64,000 nt of DNA. It comes from Burkholderiales bacterium. GTDB taxonomy: Bacteria; Pseudomonadota; Gammaproteobacteria; Burkholderiales; Burkholderiaceae_C. The stretch's first letter is position 1. Each line of letters opens with the position of its first letter. Below the pieces are notes generated by a model that made no database searches, had not been told where the DNA came from, and saw nothing but the letters and a program-made list of their open reading frames with translations. This document shows, piece after piece, positions 18,960-27,466 of the stretch. The stretch lies in NCBI GenBank assembly GCA_016000265.1, contig JAECRL010000008.1, positions 1 to 64,000 of the forward strand. The letters run 5' to 3'. The translations under genes and the position numbers were made by a program.

Positions 18960-19018
18960 GCCTCCTGTCGGCCTTCCCTGCGCTGCCCGCCTCGCCCCCC
19001 TCATCCCCCTCATCCGCC

Positions 19019-20404
19019 ATGACCTTGTACCGCCCCATTCCGCTCGCGCTCGCACTGGCCCTGGTCGCGGCGCTGACCCTGGCGGGTTGCGCCACGCCCT
19101 CGGCGCATGAACGCCCCGCCTTGAGCGTGCCCGCGCAGTTCACGCAAGGAACAGCCACCGATGCCGCCGTGGCAGCCGACCTGTCGCCCTGGTGGTTGGC
19201 CCTGGACGACGCCGCGCTGCCCGGCCTCATTGCCGACGCCTTGCGGCGCAACAACAACCTGGCGCAGGCGGCCATCCGCGTGCGACGAGCCCAACTGGTG
19301 GCCGATCAGGCCGCCAGCGACCGGCTGCCCGAGCTGTCGGTGCGCACCAACAGCTCGGCTTCACGCGCCCTGGACGGGGGGGCGACCACGCGCGTCAACA
19401 GCGTGACAGCGGGCGTGAGCTGGGAGGTGGACCTGTGGGGGCGCCTGGCTGCGCTGCGCAACGCCGCCGATTGGGAAGCCCAGGCCACCGAACAGGATCG
19501 CCAGGCCGCCGCCTTGGCCCTGGTGGGCACCACGGCCAACCTGCACTGGCAGGTGGCCTACCTGAACCAGCGTGTGCAGGCCAGCCAGCAGAGCATTGAT
19601 TACGCGCGGCGCACGCTGGAGCTGGTGCGGGCCCAGCACGGCACGGGTGCGGTCTCCGGGCTGGAGGTGGCGCAGGCGACGCAGTCCCTGGCCACCCAGG
19701 AGGCCGCCCACACCCAGTTCCTGCTGCAGCGCACGCAGGCCCGCAACGCCTTGGCCATCCTGTTCGATGGCCCGCCGGGTGTGGCCTTGAACGAGGCGCA
19801 GCGCCTGCCCGACGGGGCGCTGCCCGCCGTGCCCGCGGGCGTGCCCGCCGACTTGCTGACGCGTCGCCCCGATTTGCGCGCCGCCGAGTTGCGCCTGCGC
19901 AAAACGCTGTCACAGGTCGACGCCACGCGCAGCAGTTACTTCCCGGCGCTGACGCTCACCGGCAGCGTGGGCGGGTCGTCCACCGCGCTGTCCCAGGTGC
20001 TGGCCGACCCGATCGGCACCCTGGGTGCGGGCCTGATCCTGCCTTTCGTGCAGTGGCGTGACATGCAGCGCAACGTGGCCATCTCGCAAGCCGACCACGA
20101 GCTGGCGGTGGTGGGGTTCCGACAGAGCTGGTACACCGCCTTGTCCGACGTCGACAACGCCCTGGCGTCTCGCCTGCAGTACGAACAGCAGGGCCTGCGC
20201 CTGCAGGAGGCCGTGGTCGCCGCCCAGTCTGCCGAGCGCCTGTCCGAGGCGCGCTACCGCGCCGGCGCCGTGCCCTTGAAGACCTGGCTGGACGCCCAGG
20301 AGGCGCGTCGTCAGGCGGAAAACAGCCTGGCGCTCAACCGCCTCAACCGGCTCAACGCCCTCGTCGCGCTCTACCAGAGCCTGGGTGGCGGCCTGAGCGG
20401 TTGA
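19019..20404 (+). CDS. NodT-family outer-membrane efflux lipoprotein
   Basis: The 461-residue TolC-type channel completes the MacAB tripartite pump. The start at 19019 gives a clean lipoprotein signal peptide ending in LAGC (Cys24). A longer in-frame start at 18956, whose ATG overlaps the macB stop as ATGA, would add 21 residues before the signal and may matter for coupling. Two OEP repeats are visible, with typical VSWEVDLWGRL and helical ADLLTRRPDLRAAELRL motifs. It is last in the operon; a GST gene follows after 54 bp. Confidence 0.92.
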   Translation: MTLYRPIPLALALALVAALTLAGCATPSAHERPALSVPAQFTQGTATDAAVAADLSPWWLALDDAALPGLIADALRRNNNLAQAAIRVRRAQLVADQAASDRLPELSVRTNSSASRALDGGATTRVNSVTAGVSWEVDLWGRLAALRNAADWEAQATEQDRQAAALALVGTTANLHWQVAYLNQRVQASQQSIDYARRTLELVRAQHGTGAVSGLEVAQATQSLATQEAAHTQFLLQRTQARNALAILFDGPPGVALNEAQRLPDGALPAVPAGVPADLLTRRPDLRAAELRLRKTLSQVDATRSSYFPALTLTGSVGGSSTALSQVLADPIGTLGAGLILPFVQWRDMQRNVAISQADHELAVVGFRQSWYTALSDVDNALASRLQYEQQGLRLQEAVVAAQSAERLSEARYRAGAVPLKTWLDAQEARRQAENSLALNRLNRLNALVALYQSLGGGLSG

Positions 20405-20458
20405 AGGGCTTGTGAGCAAGGGGGTGGCAGGCCGCATGTGTCGCGTTATGCTTCGCGC

Positions 20459-21145
20459 ATGATCACCGTTCACCACCTTGAAACCTCCCGTTCGCAGCGC
20501 ATTTTGTGGCTGCTTGAAGAGCTGGGGCAGCCGTACGACCTCAAGGTCTACAAGCGCCACCCGGTCACCAAACTCGCGCCCGCCGAGCTCAAGAAAGTCC
20601 ACCCTTTGGGCAAGTCGCCGGTGATCACGGACCGCGGGGAGGTGATCGCCGAGTCGGGCGCCATCCTGGAGTACCTCGTCGAGCAGTACGGCAAGCAGGC
20701 GCCGGGGGAGGCCGCCCGGCTGGTGCCCGCCGTGGGCACGCCCGAGCACCGCCAGCTGCGTTTCTGGATGCACTTCGCCGAAGGCTCCCTGATGAACTGG
20801 CTGGTGATGAAGCTGGTGTTCATGAGCATCCCGACGCAGCCCATGCCGTTTTTCGTGCGCCCGATCGCGCGCGAGTTGTGCAAGAAGGTCCAGCACAAGC
20901 TCATCGACCCGAACGTGGGCAGCGCCCTGGCCTTCATCGAAGACCACCTGGGGCGCCACACCTGGTTTGCCGGCGAGCACATCACCCTGGCGGATTTCCA
21001 GATGAGTTTCGCCGTCTCGGCGCTGATGTCGCGCGCCAACGCCGCGGGCTCTCACCCCAACCTGGCGGCCTACATCAAGCGCATGGAAAGCCGCCCCGCT
21101 TACCAGCGCGCCCTCGCCAAGGGCGGCCCGGTGGTCATGGGCTGA
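20459..21145 (+). CDS. Glutathione S-transferase family protein
   Basis: A 228-residue cytosolic GST. The thioredoxin-fold N-domain contains SRSQRILWLLEELGQPYDLK (catalytic Ser/Tyr region), the cis-proline segment GKSPVI and the glutathione-binding ESGAILEYL. The C-terminal helical domain has ITLADFQMSFAV. The start at 20459 (MITVHHLETSRSQR) fits the family; an ATG 21 bp upstream adds seven unlikely residues. The substrate is unknown. It is alone on this strand between the efflux operon and the convergent desaturase gene. Confidence 0.92.
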   Translation: MITVHHLETSRSQRILWLLEELGQPYDLKVYKRHPVTKLAPAELKKVHPLGKSPVITDRGEVIAESGAILEYLVEQYGKQAPGEAARLVPAVGTPEHRQLRFWMHFAEGSLMNWLVMKLVFMSIPTQPMPFFVRPIARELCKKVQHKLIDPNVGSALAFIEDHLGRHTWFAGEHITLADFQMSFAVSALMSRANAAGSHPNLAAYIKRMESRPAYQRALAKGGPVVMG

Positions 21146-21155
21146 TGGTCAGGCC

Positions 21156-22175
21156 TCAGGCCCGGCTGCTGGCCAGGCGCAGCACATCGAGGTAGCTGGG
21201 CGCTTGCGGCACGCCCGCCTGCTCGCGCAGCCACTTGTGCATCAGGGGCAAGCGGTGAAAGGGCACCGAGGCCATCACGTGGTGCTCCATGTGGAAGTTC
21301 ACGTGCACCGGCGCCACCGTCATGCGCGCGAGCCAGCCCGCGCGGGTGGTGCGGGTGTTGACGAACATGTCCGCCGAGCGGGGCAGGCAGCCGTGCTCGG
21401 CCAGCGAGCGGATGCGCACGAACAGCGGCAGCACGTTCAGGTAGGCCACGACCCAGGCCCAATACAGCCAGGCGTGACCGGTCGCGGCCAGCAGGCCCCA
21501 CAGCGCTGCGTTGGTGATCAGCATGGGCCCCATGTTGCGTGCCGTGGTGGTGACGCGCTCGCCCCAGGTGCGACCGGTTTGCGGCAGGCGCTCGATGTGG
21601 TTGGCCACGGTCCACTTGAAGACGCCAGCGTCCATCATGAACAGGCCATAGAGCAGCTTCAGCCCAGTCAGTCCGGAGGCGTCGCGCAGCACCTTGCGCG
21701 CCAGCGAGGCGCGTGTCACCGGGTAGCCAGCGTGCAGGGAGAGGTCCGGGTCGTCTGGCGTGCCGGTGCGCGTGTGGTGCCCGAGGTGGTGCACCTTGTA
21801 CTTGGGCAGGTTCTGCCAGATGGGGCGCGCGCACAGCCAGTCGGTGAGCATGTCGTTGGCCCAGCGGGCCTTGAACAGGGTGCCGTGCGAGCCCTCGTGC
21901 TGCAGGATGGCCAGGCACAGTTGGCGCCCGCCGATGACGAGGGCCGCGAGGATGAAGGTCGTCACGCCGGGCCACATCGCCAGCACCGCGAAGGCCCCGG
22001 CGATGACGCCCCACGTCGAGGCGACGGCCCAGGCGCCCCACGCGTTGGAGCGGGTGGTCAGCACGGCCAGTTGTTCGGGTGTGAAGAGGTCTTTGAGCCG
22101 GCGTCGCGTGGCGGGGGGCAGGGTCGTGGGGGTGGCGCTTTCGATCGGGGGGGCGGGCCGGCTCATGGGGGTCAT
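21156..22175 (-). CDS. Fatty acid desaturase family protein
   Basis: A 339-residue integral-membrane di-iron enzyme predicted to introduce a double bond (or hydroxyl) into an acyl chain. Histidine boxes are HEGSHG (about 91-96), HHLGHH (about 128-133) and HVNFHMEHH (about 290-298), the standard three-box pattern. Hydrophobic segments lie near 48-85 and 215-260. The ATG at 22175 overlaps the stop of the upstream PaaX-like gene as ATGA, so the two are translationally coupled. The substrate is unknown. Confidence 0.92.
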   Translation of the reverse strand: MTPMSRPAPPIESATPTTLPPATRRRLKDLFTPEQLAVLTTRSNAWGAWAVASTWGVIAGAFAVLAMWPGVTTFILAALVIGGRQLCLAILQHEGSHGTLFKARWANDMLTDWLCARPIWQNLPKYKVHHLGHHTRTGTPDDPDLSLHAGYPVTRASLARKVLRDASGLTGLKLLYGLFMMDAGVFKWTVANHIERLPQTGRTWGERVTTTARNMGPMLITNAALWGLLAATGHAWLYWAWVVAYLNVLPLFVRIRSLAEHGCLPRSADMFVNTRTTRAGWLARMTVAPVHVNFHMEHHVMASVPFHRLPLMHKWLREQAGVPQAPSYLDVLRLASSRA

Positions 22176-23038
22176 CCTTTGGCCCGCGAGGGCTTGCTTT
22201 TGGCGGTGAGGGGAGCGGTGGCAGGGGGCGGCGTGACCGGCTGGCGCAGCGAAGGCAGCAGCTGTTGCCAGATGCGGTGGCCGGCGGCGTCGAAAGCCAT
22301 CACGGTTTGCACGCAGGCGCGGCGCGCTTCGACGTCCACGAGGGGCGCCGGCAGCAGGGGGTCGAACACGATCTGGCGGATGGCCTCGTTGCCCAGCACG
22401 TAGCTCTCGCGCGCCGCGGTTTCGGCATCGAGCCGGTCGATCGAGGCCAACCAGCTTTCGAGCTTGTTGCGCGTGCGCACGTAGGCCTGGTTGAGCTTGG
22501 CACCCGACCACAGGCCGCGGGCACGCTGGTCGAGCTCGGGGTCGAGGTCGGTGGCCACGAAGACGGGTGCCTCCGTTTCCAGCCCCAGTTGTTGCAGGCG
22601 GACGCGGGCGGCCTGTGCGTGGCCGATGAGGTTGTCCGGGCGCACGTGCAGGCCTTCGCTGAGCGCTTGAAAGCCGGCCAGGGCCAGGGCACGTTCGCGG
22701 GCCCTGAGGGCGCTGCGATCGCTGCGCCCGAGGCCCGAGGTGCTGACCATGAGCCAGGAGCCCGACCACTCGCACACGCGCTGCTCGGCGTGGCGCCAGC
22801 TGGCGACGTCGGCGGCCACGGTGGTGGCCTGGGGCCCCAGCCGGTAGGCGCCGCGCCCGGCGGACTCGATCAGGCCGGCCGCGTTGAGCCGAACCAGGGC
22901 CACCCGCACGCTGTTTTCGCGCACACCGAACAGCTGCGCCGAGTTCACCGCGTCGCTGGCGCTCAAGGGCGCTCCGTCTGCGGCCAGCAGCAGGTTGAGG
23001 ATGAGGCTTTTGGGGGTGGGTGGCATGGTTTGTGACAT
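22172..23038 (-). CDS. PaaX-like transcriptional regulator
   Basis: A 288-residue protein with the PaaX layout. The N-terminal winged helix (SLILNLLLAAD...LFGVRENSVRVALVRLNAAGLIESAGRGAYRLG) is followed by a central PaaX domain (WSGSWLMVSTSGLGRSDRSALRARERALALAGFQALSEGLHVRPDNL) and a helical C-domain ending in a Pro/Lys tail. PaaX represses phenylacetate catabolism with phenylacetyl-CoA as ligand; here no paa genes are near. The coupled gene is a fatty acid desaturase, so an acyl-CoA-type ligand is conceivable (inference). A palindrome lies 19 bp upstream of the start. Confidence 0.85.
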   Translation of the reverse strand: MSQTMPPTPKSLILNLLLAADGAPLSASDAVNSAQLFGVRENSVRVALVRLNAAGLIESAGRGAYRLGPQATTVAADVASWRHAEQRVCEWSGSWLMVSTSGLGRSDRSALRARERALALAGFQALSEGLHVRPDNLIGHAQAARVRLQQLGLETEAPVFVATDLDPELDQRARGLWSGAKLNQAYVRTRNKLESWLASIDRLDAETAARESYVLGNEAIRQIVFDPLLPAPLVDVEARRACVQTVMAFDAAGHRIWQQLLPSLRQPVTPPPATAPLTAKSKPSRAKG

Positions 23039-23057
23039 CTGATTGTTGTAAATGCTA

Positions 23058-23072
23058 ATTCATGTAATGAAT
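23058..23072. promoter_or_regulatory. Perfect 6-3-6 palindrome, candidate operator
   Basis: ATTCATGTAATGAAT is a perfect dyad in an AT-rich patch between the divergent PaaX-like gene (start 23038) and the Crp/Fnr gene (start 23163). This position suits autoregulation by either protein. It is not an FNR or CRP consensus. Binding is inference. Confidence 0.4.
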
Positions 23073-23162
23073 GGGTGTCAACCGGGCTTGCGCGAAATCA
23101 AATCCGCCCGAGGCGGGAGTTCCCAGAATGTCCACCCAGAGCACGAGAATCAGGAGCACGTG

Positions 23163-23864
23163 ATGGCACCAGCTCAGATCGATGGGGTGAGCGCCTTGCG
23201 CAACCTGCCCCTGTTTCAGGATGCACCGGCCTCGCTGTTGCGTCGCCTGCTGTCATCGGCCCGCCCGCTGGCCTTGGCCCGGGGTGAGACCTTGTTCAAG
23301 GCCGGTGAGCCCGCCGAGGGCATGTACGCCCTGGTCAAGGGGCAGATCAAGGTGTTCGCTCGGGCGGACAACGGTCAGGAGAAGGTCATCGAGGTGGTGA
23401 CGGCGCCCGCCTGCGTGGGCGAGTCGCTGTTGTGCGCCGAAGGCCGTGAGCCGCCGCGGGCGGTCGACCACGTCAGCCACGCCGCGGCCTTGAGCGAGGC
23501 CCTGGTGCTGATGTTGCCCCGCGAGGCCCTGATGCAGGAGATGGCGACGGACCCGACCCTGACGGTGCGCCTGCTGGCCGATGTGTCCGGGCGACTCAAC
23601 AGCCTGGTGCGCGACATCGAGGCCGTGACCCTGCACACCGCGGCTCAGCGCGTGGTGAGCTACCTGCTGCGCGCTCAGACCTGTGCAGCGGCCTCGTGCA
23701 CGGTGTCGCTGCCCGCCAGCAAAGGCACGATCGCCTCCTTGCTGTCGGTCACGCCGGAGCACTTCTCGCGCATCCTGCATGACCTGCAGGCGCGCGGCCT
23801 GATCTCGGTGCAGCGCCGCGAGATCGTCATCCCCGATGTGCAGCGCCTGGCCGCGTGCGTTTGA
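23163..23864 (+). CDS. Crp/Fnr-family transcriptional regulator
   Basis: A 233-residue regulator with an N-terminal cyclic-nucleotide-type sensor domain (residues about 15-125) and a C-terminal winged helix. The recognition helix SVTPEHFSRILHDL contains E199-x-x-S-R203, the FNR-type determinant for TTGAT half-sites. There is no N-terminal cysteine cluster, so it is not a 4Fe-4S FNR; a DNR-like (haem/NO) or ligand-free role is possible. The start at 23163 has AGGAG 8 nt upstream; an in-frame extension to 23052 lacks one. It is convergent with pepP. Confidence 0.88.
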   Translation: MAPAQIDGVSALRNLPLFQDAPASLLRRLLSSARPLALARGETLFKAGEPAEGMYALVKGQIKVFARADNGQEKVIEVVTAPACVGESLLCAEGREPPRAVDHVSHAAALSEALVLMLPREALMQEMATDPTLTVRLLADVSGRLNSLVRDIEAVTLHTAAQRVVSYLLRAQTCAAASCTVSLPASKGTIASLLSVTPEHFSRILHDLQARGLISVQRREIVIPDVQRLAACV

Positions 23865-23888
23865 AAAGCGGTCGACCGGCTTCTCGCT

Positions 23889-25772
23889 TCAAAGGGGCTG
23901 AGTGCGCATGTCCAGCCAACGCAGCGCCTCACCCGACACCAGTGGGCTCAGGCGGCGGCGCACCTCGGCGTGGTAGCCGTTGAGCCACTGCACCTCGTCG
24001 GCGCGCATCAGGCTCAGGTCGATGCAGCGGGTGTCGATGGGGCACAGGCTGAGCGTCTCGAACGCCAGGTAGCTGCCGTGCTCCGGCGTGCCGGGTTCGG
24101 CGTCGGGCAGGGTGGGGGCCACGGGCACGTTGAGCACCAGGTTCTCGATGCGGATGCCCCACTGGTTGGGCCGGTACAGGCCCGGCTCGATGGAGGTGAT
24201 CATGCCGGGCTGCATGGCCATGTCCGGGTTGGGCATGGCCTTGGAGATCGACTGCGGGCCCTCGTGCACGTTGAGGAAATAGCCCACGCCGTGGCCCGTG
24301 CCGTGCCCGAAGTCCAGCCCCTCGGCCCACAGCGGCGCACGCGCGATGGCGTCGAGCATGGGCGCGAGCGTGCCCAGCGGGAAGCGCGTGCGCGACAGGC
24401 CCAGCGTGCCCTTGAGCACCAGGGTGAAGTCGCGCTTCTGTGCGGCGCTGGGGGTGCCGATGGCCCACACGCGGGTGATGTCGGTGGTGCCGCCCAGGTA
24501 CTGCGCGCCGGAGTCGATCAGCAGCAGGCCGTCGGCCACCAGGCCTTGCGGCGTGCTGATCCACGAAAAGGATTCGGGCGTGGCGCGGTAATGGGGCAGG
24601 GCGCCGTTGGCGTTGAAGCCGGCGATGGTGGGGAAGCTCAGCGAGACGAAGCCGGGTTGCCGGGCGCGCTCGGCGGTCATGCGCTCGTCGATGGTCAGCT
24701 CGCTGACGTGCTCATGGCCCAGGGCGTGCTCCAGCCAGGCGTAGAAGGCGCACATGGCCGCGCCGTCGCGCTCCATGGCCTGGCGGATGTGGGCGGCTTC
24801 GGCGTCCGTCTTGCGGGACTTGGCCAGGGTGCTGGGGTTGATGGCCTCGATGACCTTGACGCCCTCCGGCACGGCCTCGCGCAGGCCCCAGGTGGTGCGC
24901 TTGGGGTCGAGCCACAGCGTGGCGTCGGTGGGCAGGGCGGCCGCGGCGGCGAGTGCGTGATCGTAGGGACGGCAGGCCACGCCGTCAGCGGCCAGGCGGC
25001 TGCCGAGTGCGGCATCGACCTTGCCCTCGGCCACGAACAGCTCGGCGCGATCGGGCGAGATCAGCAGGTGGCCCAGGAAGACGGGGTTGTACTCGACGTC
25101 GGATCCGCGCAGGTTCAGCAGCCAGGCCAGGTCGTCCACGGTGGCGACCCAGTGGTGGGTGGCACCGCGCTCGGCCAGCGCCCGGCGCACGGCGGCCAGC
25201 TTGTCGGCGCGCGAGGTGGTGGCGTGGGGCGGCAGGTGCTCGTACACCGGGGCCAGGGGCAGGCCGGGGCGATCGGGCCAGGCACCGGCGAGCACGTCGT
25301 CGCGGGTGTGCAGCCGCCAGCTGCCGCCTGTGGTCAGGGCATCGCGCAACTGCTGGGTCTGGGCCAGGCCCATGACGCTGCCATCTGCGGCCAGGGTGCG
25401 CCCCCCAGCCTCTGCCTGAGCCACATCCAATGAGCTCAGCCAGTCCACGTAGGCGGGCACGGGGGCGCCGTCCAGCTTGACCAGCTCGACGCCGGAGCCT
25501 GCCAGCTCGGCTTCGGCCTGCGTCCAGTAGCGGCTGTCGGTGAACAGCGCGGCGCGCTCGGCCGCAACCAGCAGCGTGCCCGACGAGCCGGTGAAGCCGC
25601 TGAAGTGCTCGCGGCCTTGCCAGCGCACCGGCAGGTACTCGGAGAGGTGGGGGTCGCTGCTGGGCAGCAGCGCGGCGTGCCAGCCTTGTGCGGCCAAGTG
25701 GGCGCGCAGGCGGGCCAGGCGTTCGCGGACGGGGAGGGCGGCGGTGTCGGGTGCGTTCACGGGCGGGTCCAT
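23889..25772 (-). CDS. Xaa-Pro aminopeptidase P family metallopeptidase
   Basis: A 627-residue M24B peptidase that releases N-terminal residues next to proline. Two creatinase-like N-domains (about 1-310) precede the pita-bread catalytic domain. Metal ligands are visible in LLIDSGAQYLGGTTDITR (two Asp), GHGTGHGVGYFLNVHEGP (His) and SIEPGLYRPNQWGIRIENLV (two Glu). The length matches the three-domain APP type. The start at 25772 (MDPPVNAPDT) is the only ATG that avoids overlap with the upstream NDH-2 gene, which ends 47 bp earlier on the same strand. Confidence 0.93.
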   Translation of the reverse strand: MDPPVNAPDTAALPVRERLARLRAHLAAQGWHAALLPSSDPHLSEYLPVRWQGREHFSGFTGSSGTLLVAAERAALFTDSRYWTQAEAELAGSGVELVKLDGAPVPAYVDWLSSLDVAQAEAGGRTLAADGSVMGLAQTQQLRDALTTGGSWRLHTRDDVLAGAWPDRPGLPLAPVYEHLPPHATTSRADKLAAVRRALAERGATHHWVATVDDLAWLLNLRGSDVEYNPVFLGHLLISPDRAELFVAEGKVDAALGSRLAADGVACRPYDHALAAAAALPTDATLWLDPKRTTWGLREAVPEGVKVIEAINPSTLAKSRKTDAEAAHIRQAMERDGAAMCAFYAWLEHALGHEHVSELTIDERMTAERARQPGFVSLSFPTIAGFNANGALPHYRATPESFSWISTPQGLVADGLLLIDSGAQYLGGTTDITRVWAIGTPSAAQKRDFTLVLKGTLGLSRTRFPLGTLAPMLDAIARAPLWAEGLDFGHGTGHGVGYFLNVHEGPQSISKAMPNPDMAMQPGMITSIEPGLYRPNQWGIRIENLVLNVPVAPTLPDAEPGTPEHGSYLAFETLSLCPIDTRCIDLSLMRADEVQWLNGYHAEVRRRLSPLVSGEALRWLDMRTQPL

Positions 25773-25819
25773 CGCGGGCGTCGTGCCCGAGGCCCTGATG
25801 TTGCCACGCCCGCTGCGAA

Positions 25820-27319
25820 TCAGCTGGCGGCGGGCGGCGGCTTGGGCGCGTTCGCGACGTCTTGCACGCGCACCAGCACCGCATTGGGCTCCAGCGCGTG
25901 CGGGTCGGGGAAGACGCGGGCGTGACGCTGCGAGGTGAAGTAGGCCCAGGCCCAGTCCATCAGCACCACCATGCGGTTGCGAAAGCCGATCAGGAAGTAG
26001 ACGTGCACGAACAGCCAGAACAGCCAGGCCGAAAAACCGCTGAACTTCACCCGCTTGTTGATGTAGGGCAGGTCGATCATGGCCACCGCGGCGCGTTTGC
26101 CGATGGTCGCCAGCGAGCCGTAGTCGAAGTAGCGAAAGGCCTGAGGCTCCTGGCCTTTCATGCGACGCATGATGTTGAACGCAGCCTTGCGTCCCATCTG
26201 CTTGGCGCCGGGGCTCACGCCGGGCACGGCCGTGGGGTGCTGGGGGTCGAGGTAACTCCGGGCGCTGGCCAGGTCGCCGACCACGTGGATGTTGGGGTGA
26301 CCGGGGATCGTCAGGTCGGGCTGCACCACCACGCGCCCGGCGCGGTCCAGCTCGCAGCCGGTCGACTTGGCCAGCGACTTGCCCAGGGGCGATGCGGCCA
26401 CGCCCGCCGCCCAGATCACAGTGCGGGTGGGCAGGAAGTGGGACACCACCTTGCTGCTGCCGTCGGCCTGGGCCTCGTTGAGGTCGTAGTGGATGCCGAA
26501 GGCGGTGATGTTGGTCACCTTGGCGCCGGGCAGCACCTCGGCCCCCAGGCCTTCGAGCTGCTCCTGGGCGCGTTGCGAGAGGTCCTCCGTGAAGGCGCCC
26601 AGCACGCGCGGTGCGCCCTCCAGCAAGATGATGCGCGCCATGCGCGAGTCGATGCGGCGGAACTCGGTGCTCAGCGTGTGCTGGGCGATCTCGGCCATGG
26701 TGCCGGCCATCTCGACCCCGGTGGGGCCCGCGCCGACCACGGCGAACGTCAGCCACGGCTCGCGCCGGGTCGGGTCGGTTTCGCGCTCGGCCTGCTCGAA
26801 GGCGGTCAGCACGCGGCGGCGGATGGTGAAGGCGTCGCCCAGCGTCTTGAGGCCCGGTGCGTACTTGGCCCAGTCGTCGCGCCCGAAGTAGCTGTGCGTG
26901 GCGCCCGCGGCCACGATGAGCTGGTCGTAGTGCAGGTGCTCGCCGCCGTCCAGCACGATGCACGACGAGGCGGTGTCGATGGACGTCACCTCGCCCATCA
27001 GGACCGTGAGGTGCCCCTTGGCGATCTGCTTGCGCAGCACGTGGCGGATGGGGGCGGCGATGGCCGGCGCCGGCAGACCGGCCGTGGCCACCTGGTAGAG
27101 CAGGGGCTGGAACAGGTGGTGGTTGGTGCGATCGACCACGACCACGTCCACGTCGGCGTGTTCCAGCGCCTTGGCCGCCTCCAGTCCGCCGAAGCCGCAG
27201 CCGATGATGACCACGCGTTGCCGTTGCGCGCTCGCTGGGCGCACCTCCGTTCTGGCGGAAGACGGCGAGGCAGAGGACGCTGAGGATGCAGAAGAGGCGG
27301 AGCGGTCGTGAGGCTGCAT
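25820..27319 (-). CDS. Type II NADH dehydrogenase (NDH-2) family FAD oxidoreductase
   Basis: A membrane-associated, non-proton-pumping NADH:quinone oxidoreductase of about 499 residues. It has an FAD-binding GxGxxG (VIIGCGFGGLEAAKAL), an NADH-binding second Rossmann motif (FAVVGAGPTGVEMAGTMAE), the quinone-site segment NHHLFQPLLYQVATAGL and a hydrophobic C-terminal anchor (about 425-465). The first 30 residues are a low-complexity Ser/Ala run. The ATG at 27319 is preferred over TTG at 27328. It is followed 47 bp later by the aminopeptidase gene. Confidence 0.92.
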   Translation of the reverse strand: MQPHDRSASSASSASSASPSSARTEVRPASAQRQRVVIIGCGFGGLEAAKALEHADVDVVVVDRTNHHLFQPLLYQVATAGLPAPAIAAPIRHVLRKQIAKGHLTVLMGEVTSIDTASSCIVLDGGEHLHYDQLIVAAGATHSYFGRDDWAKYAPGLKTLGDAFTIRRRVLTAFEQAERETDPTRREPWLTFAVVGAGPTGVEMAGTMAEIAQHTLSTEFRRIDSRMARIILLEGAPRVLGAFTEDLSQRAQEQLEGLGAEVLPGAKVTNITAFGIHYDLNEAQADGSSKVVSHFLPTRTVIWAAGVAASPLGKSLAKSTGCELDRAGRVVVQPDLTIPGHPNIHVVGDLASARSYLDPQHPTAVPGVSPGAKQMGRKAAFNIMRRMKGQEPQAFRYFDYGSLATIGKRAAVAMIDLPYINKRVKFSGFSAWLFWLFVHVYFLIGFRNRMVVLMDWAWAYFTSQRHARVFPDPHALEPNAVLVRVQDVANAPKPPPAAS

Positions 27320-27466
27320 GCGCGACAAAAGGGAAGGCTGGGCGAAATGGCGACAGCCTGCACGCAGCAGGCCACCGACAGGGGGTTGGTGTTTATACCA
27401 GTGTGATCCAAACGGACCTGCCCATGCACCGTGTTTGTGCGCCCCTCGAACACGGGGAAATCGGCC

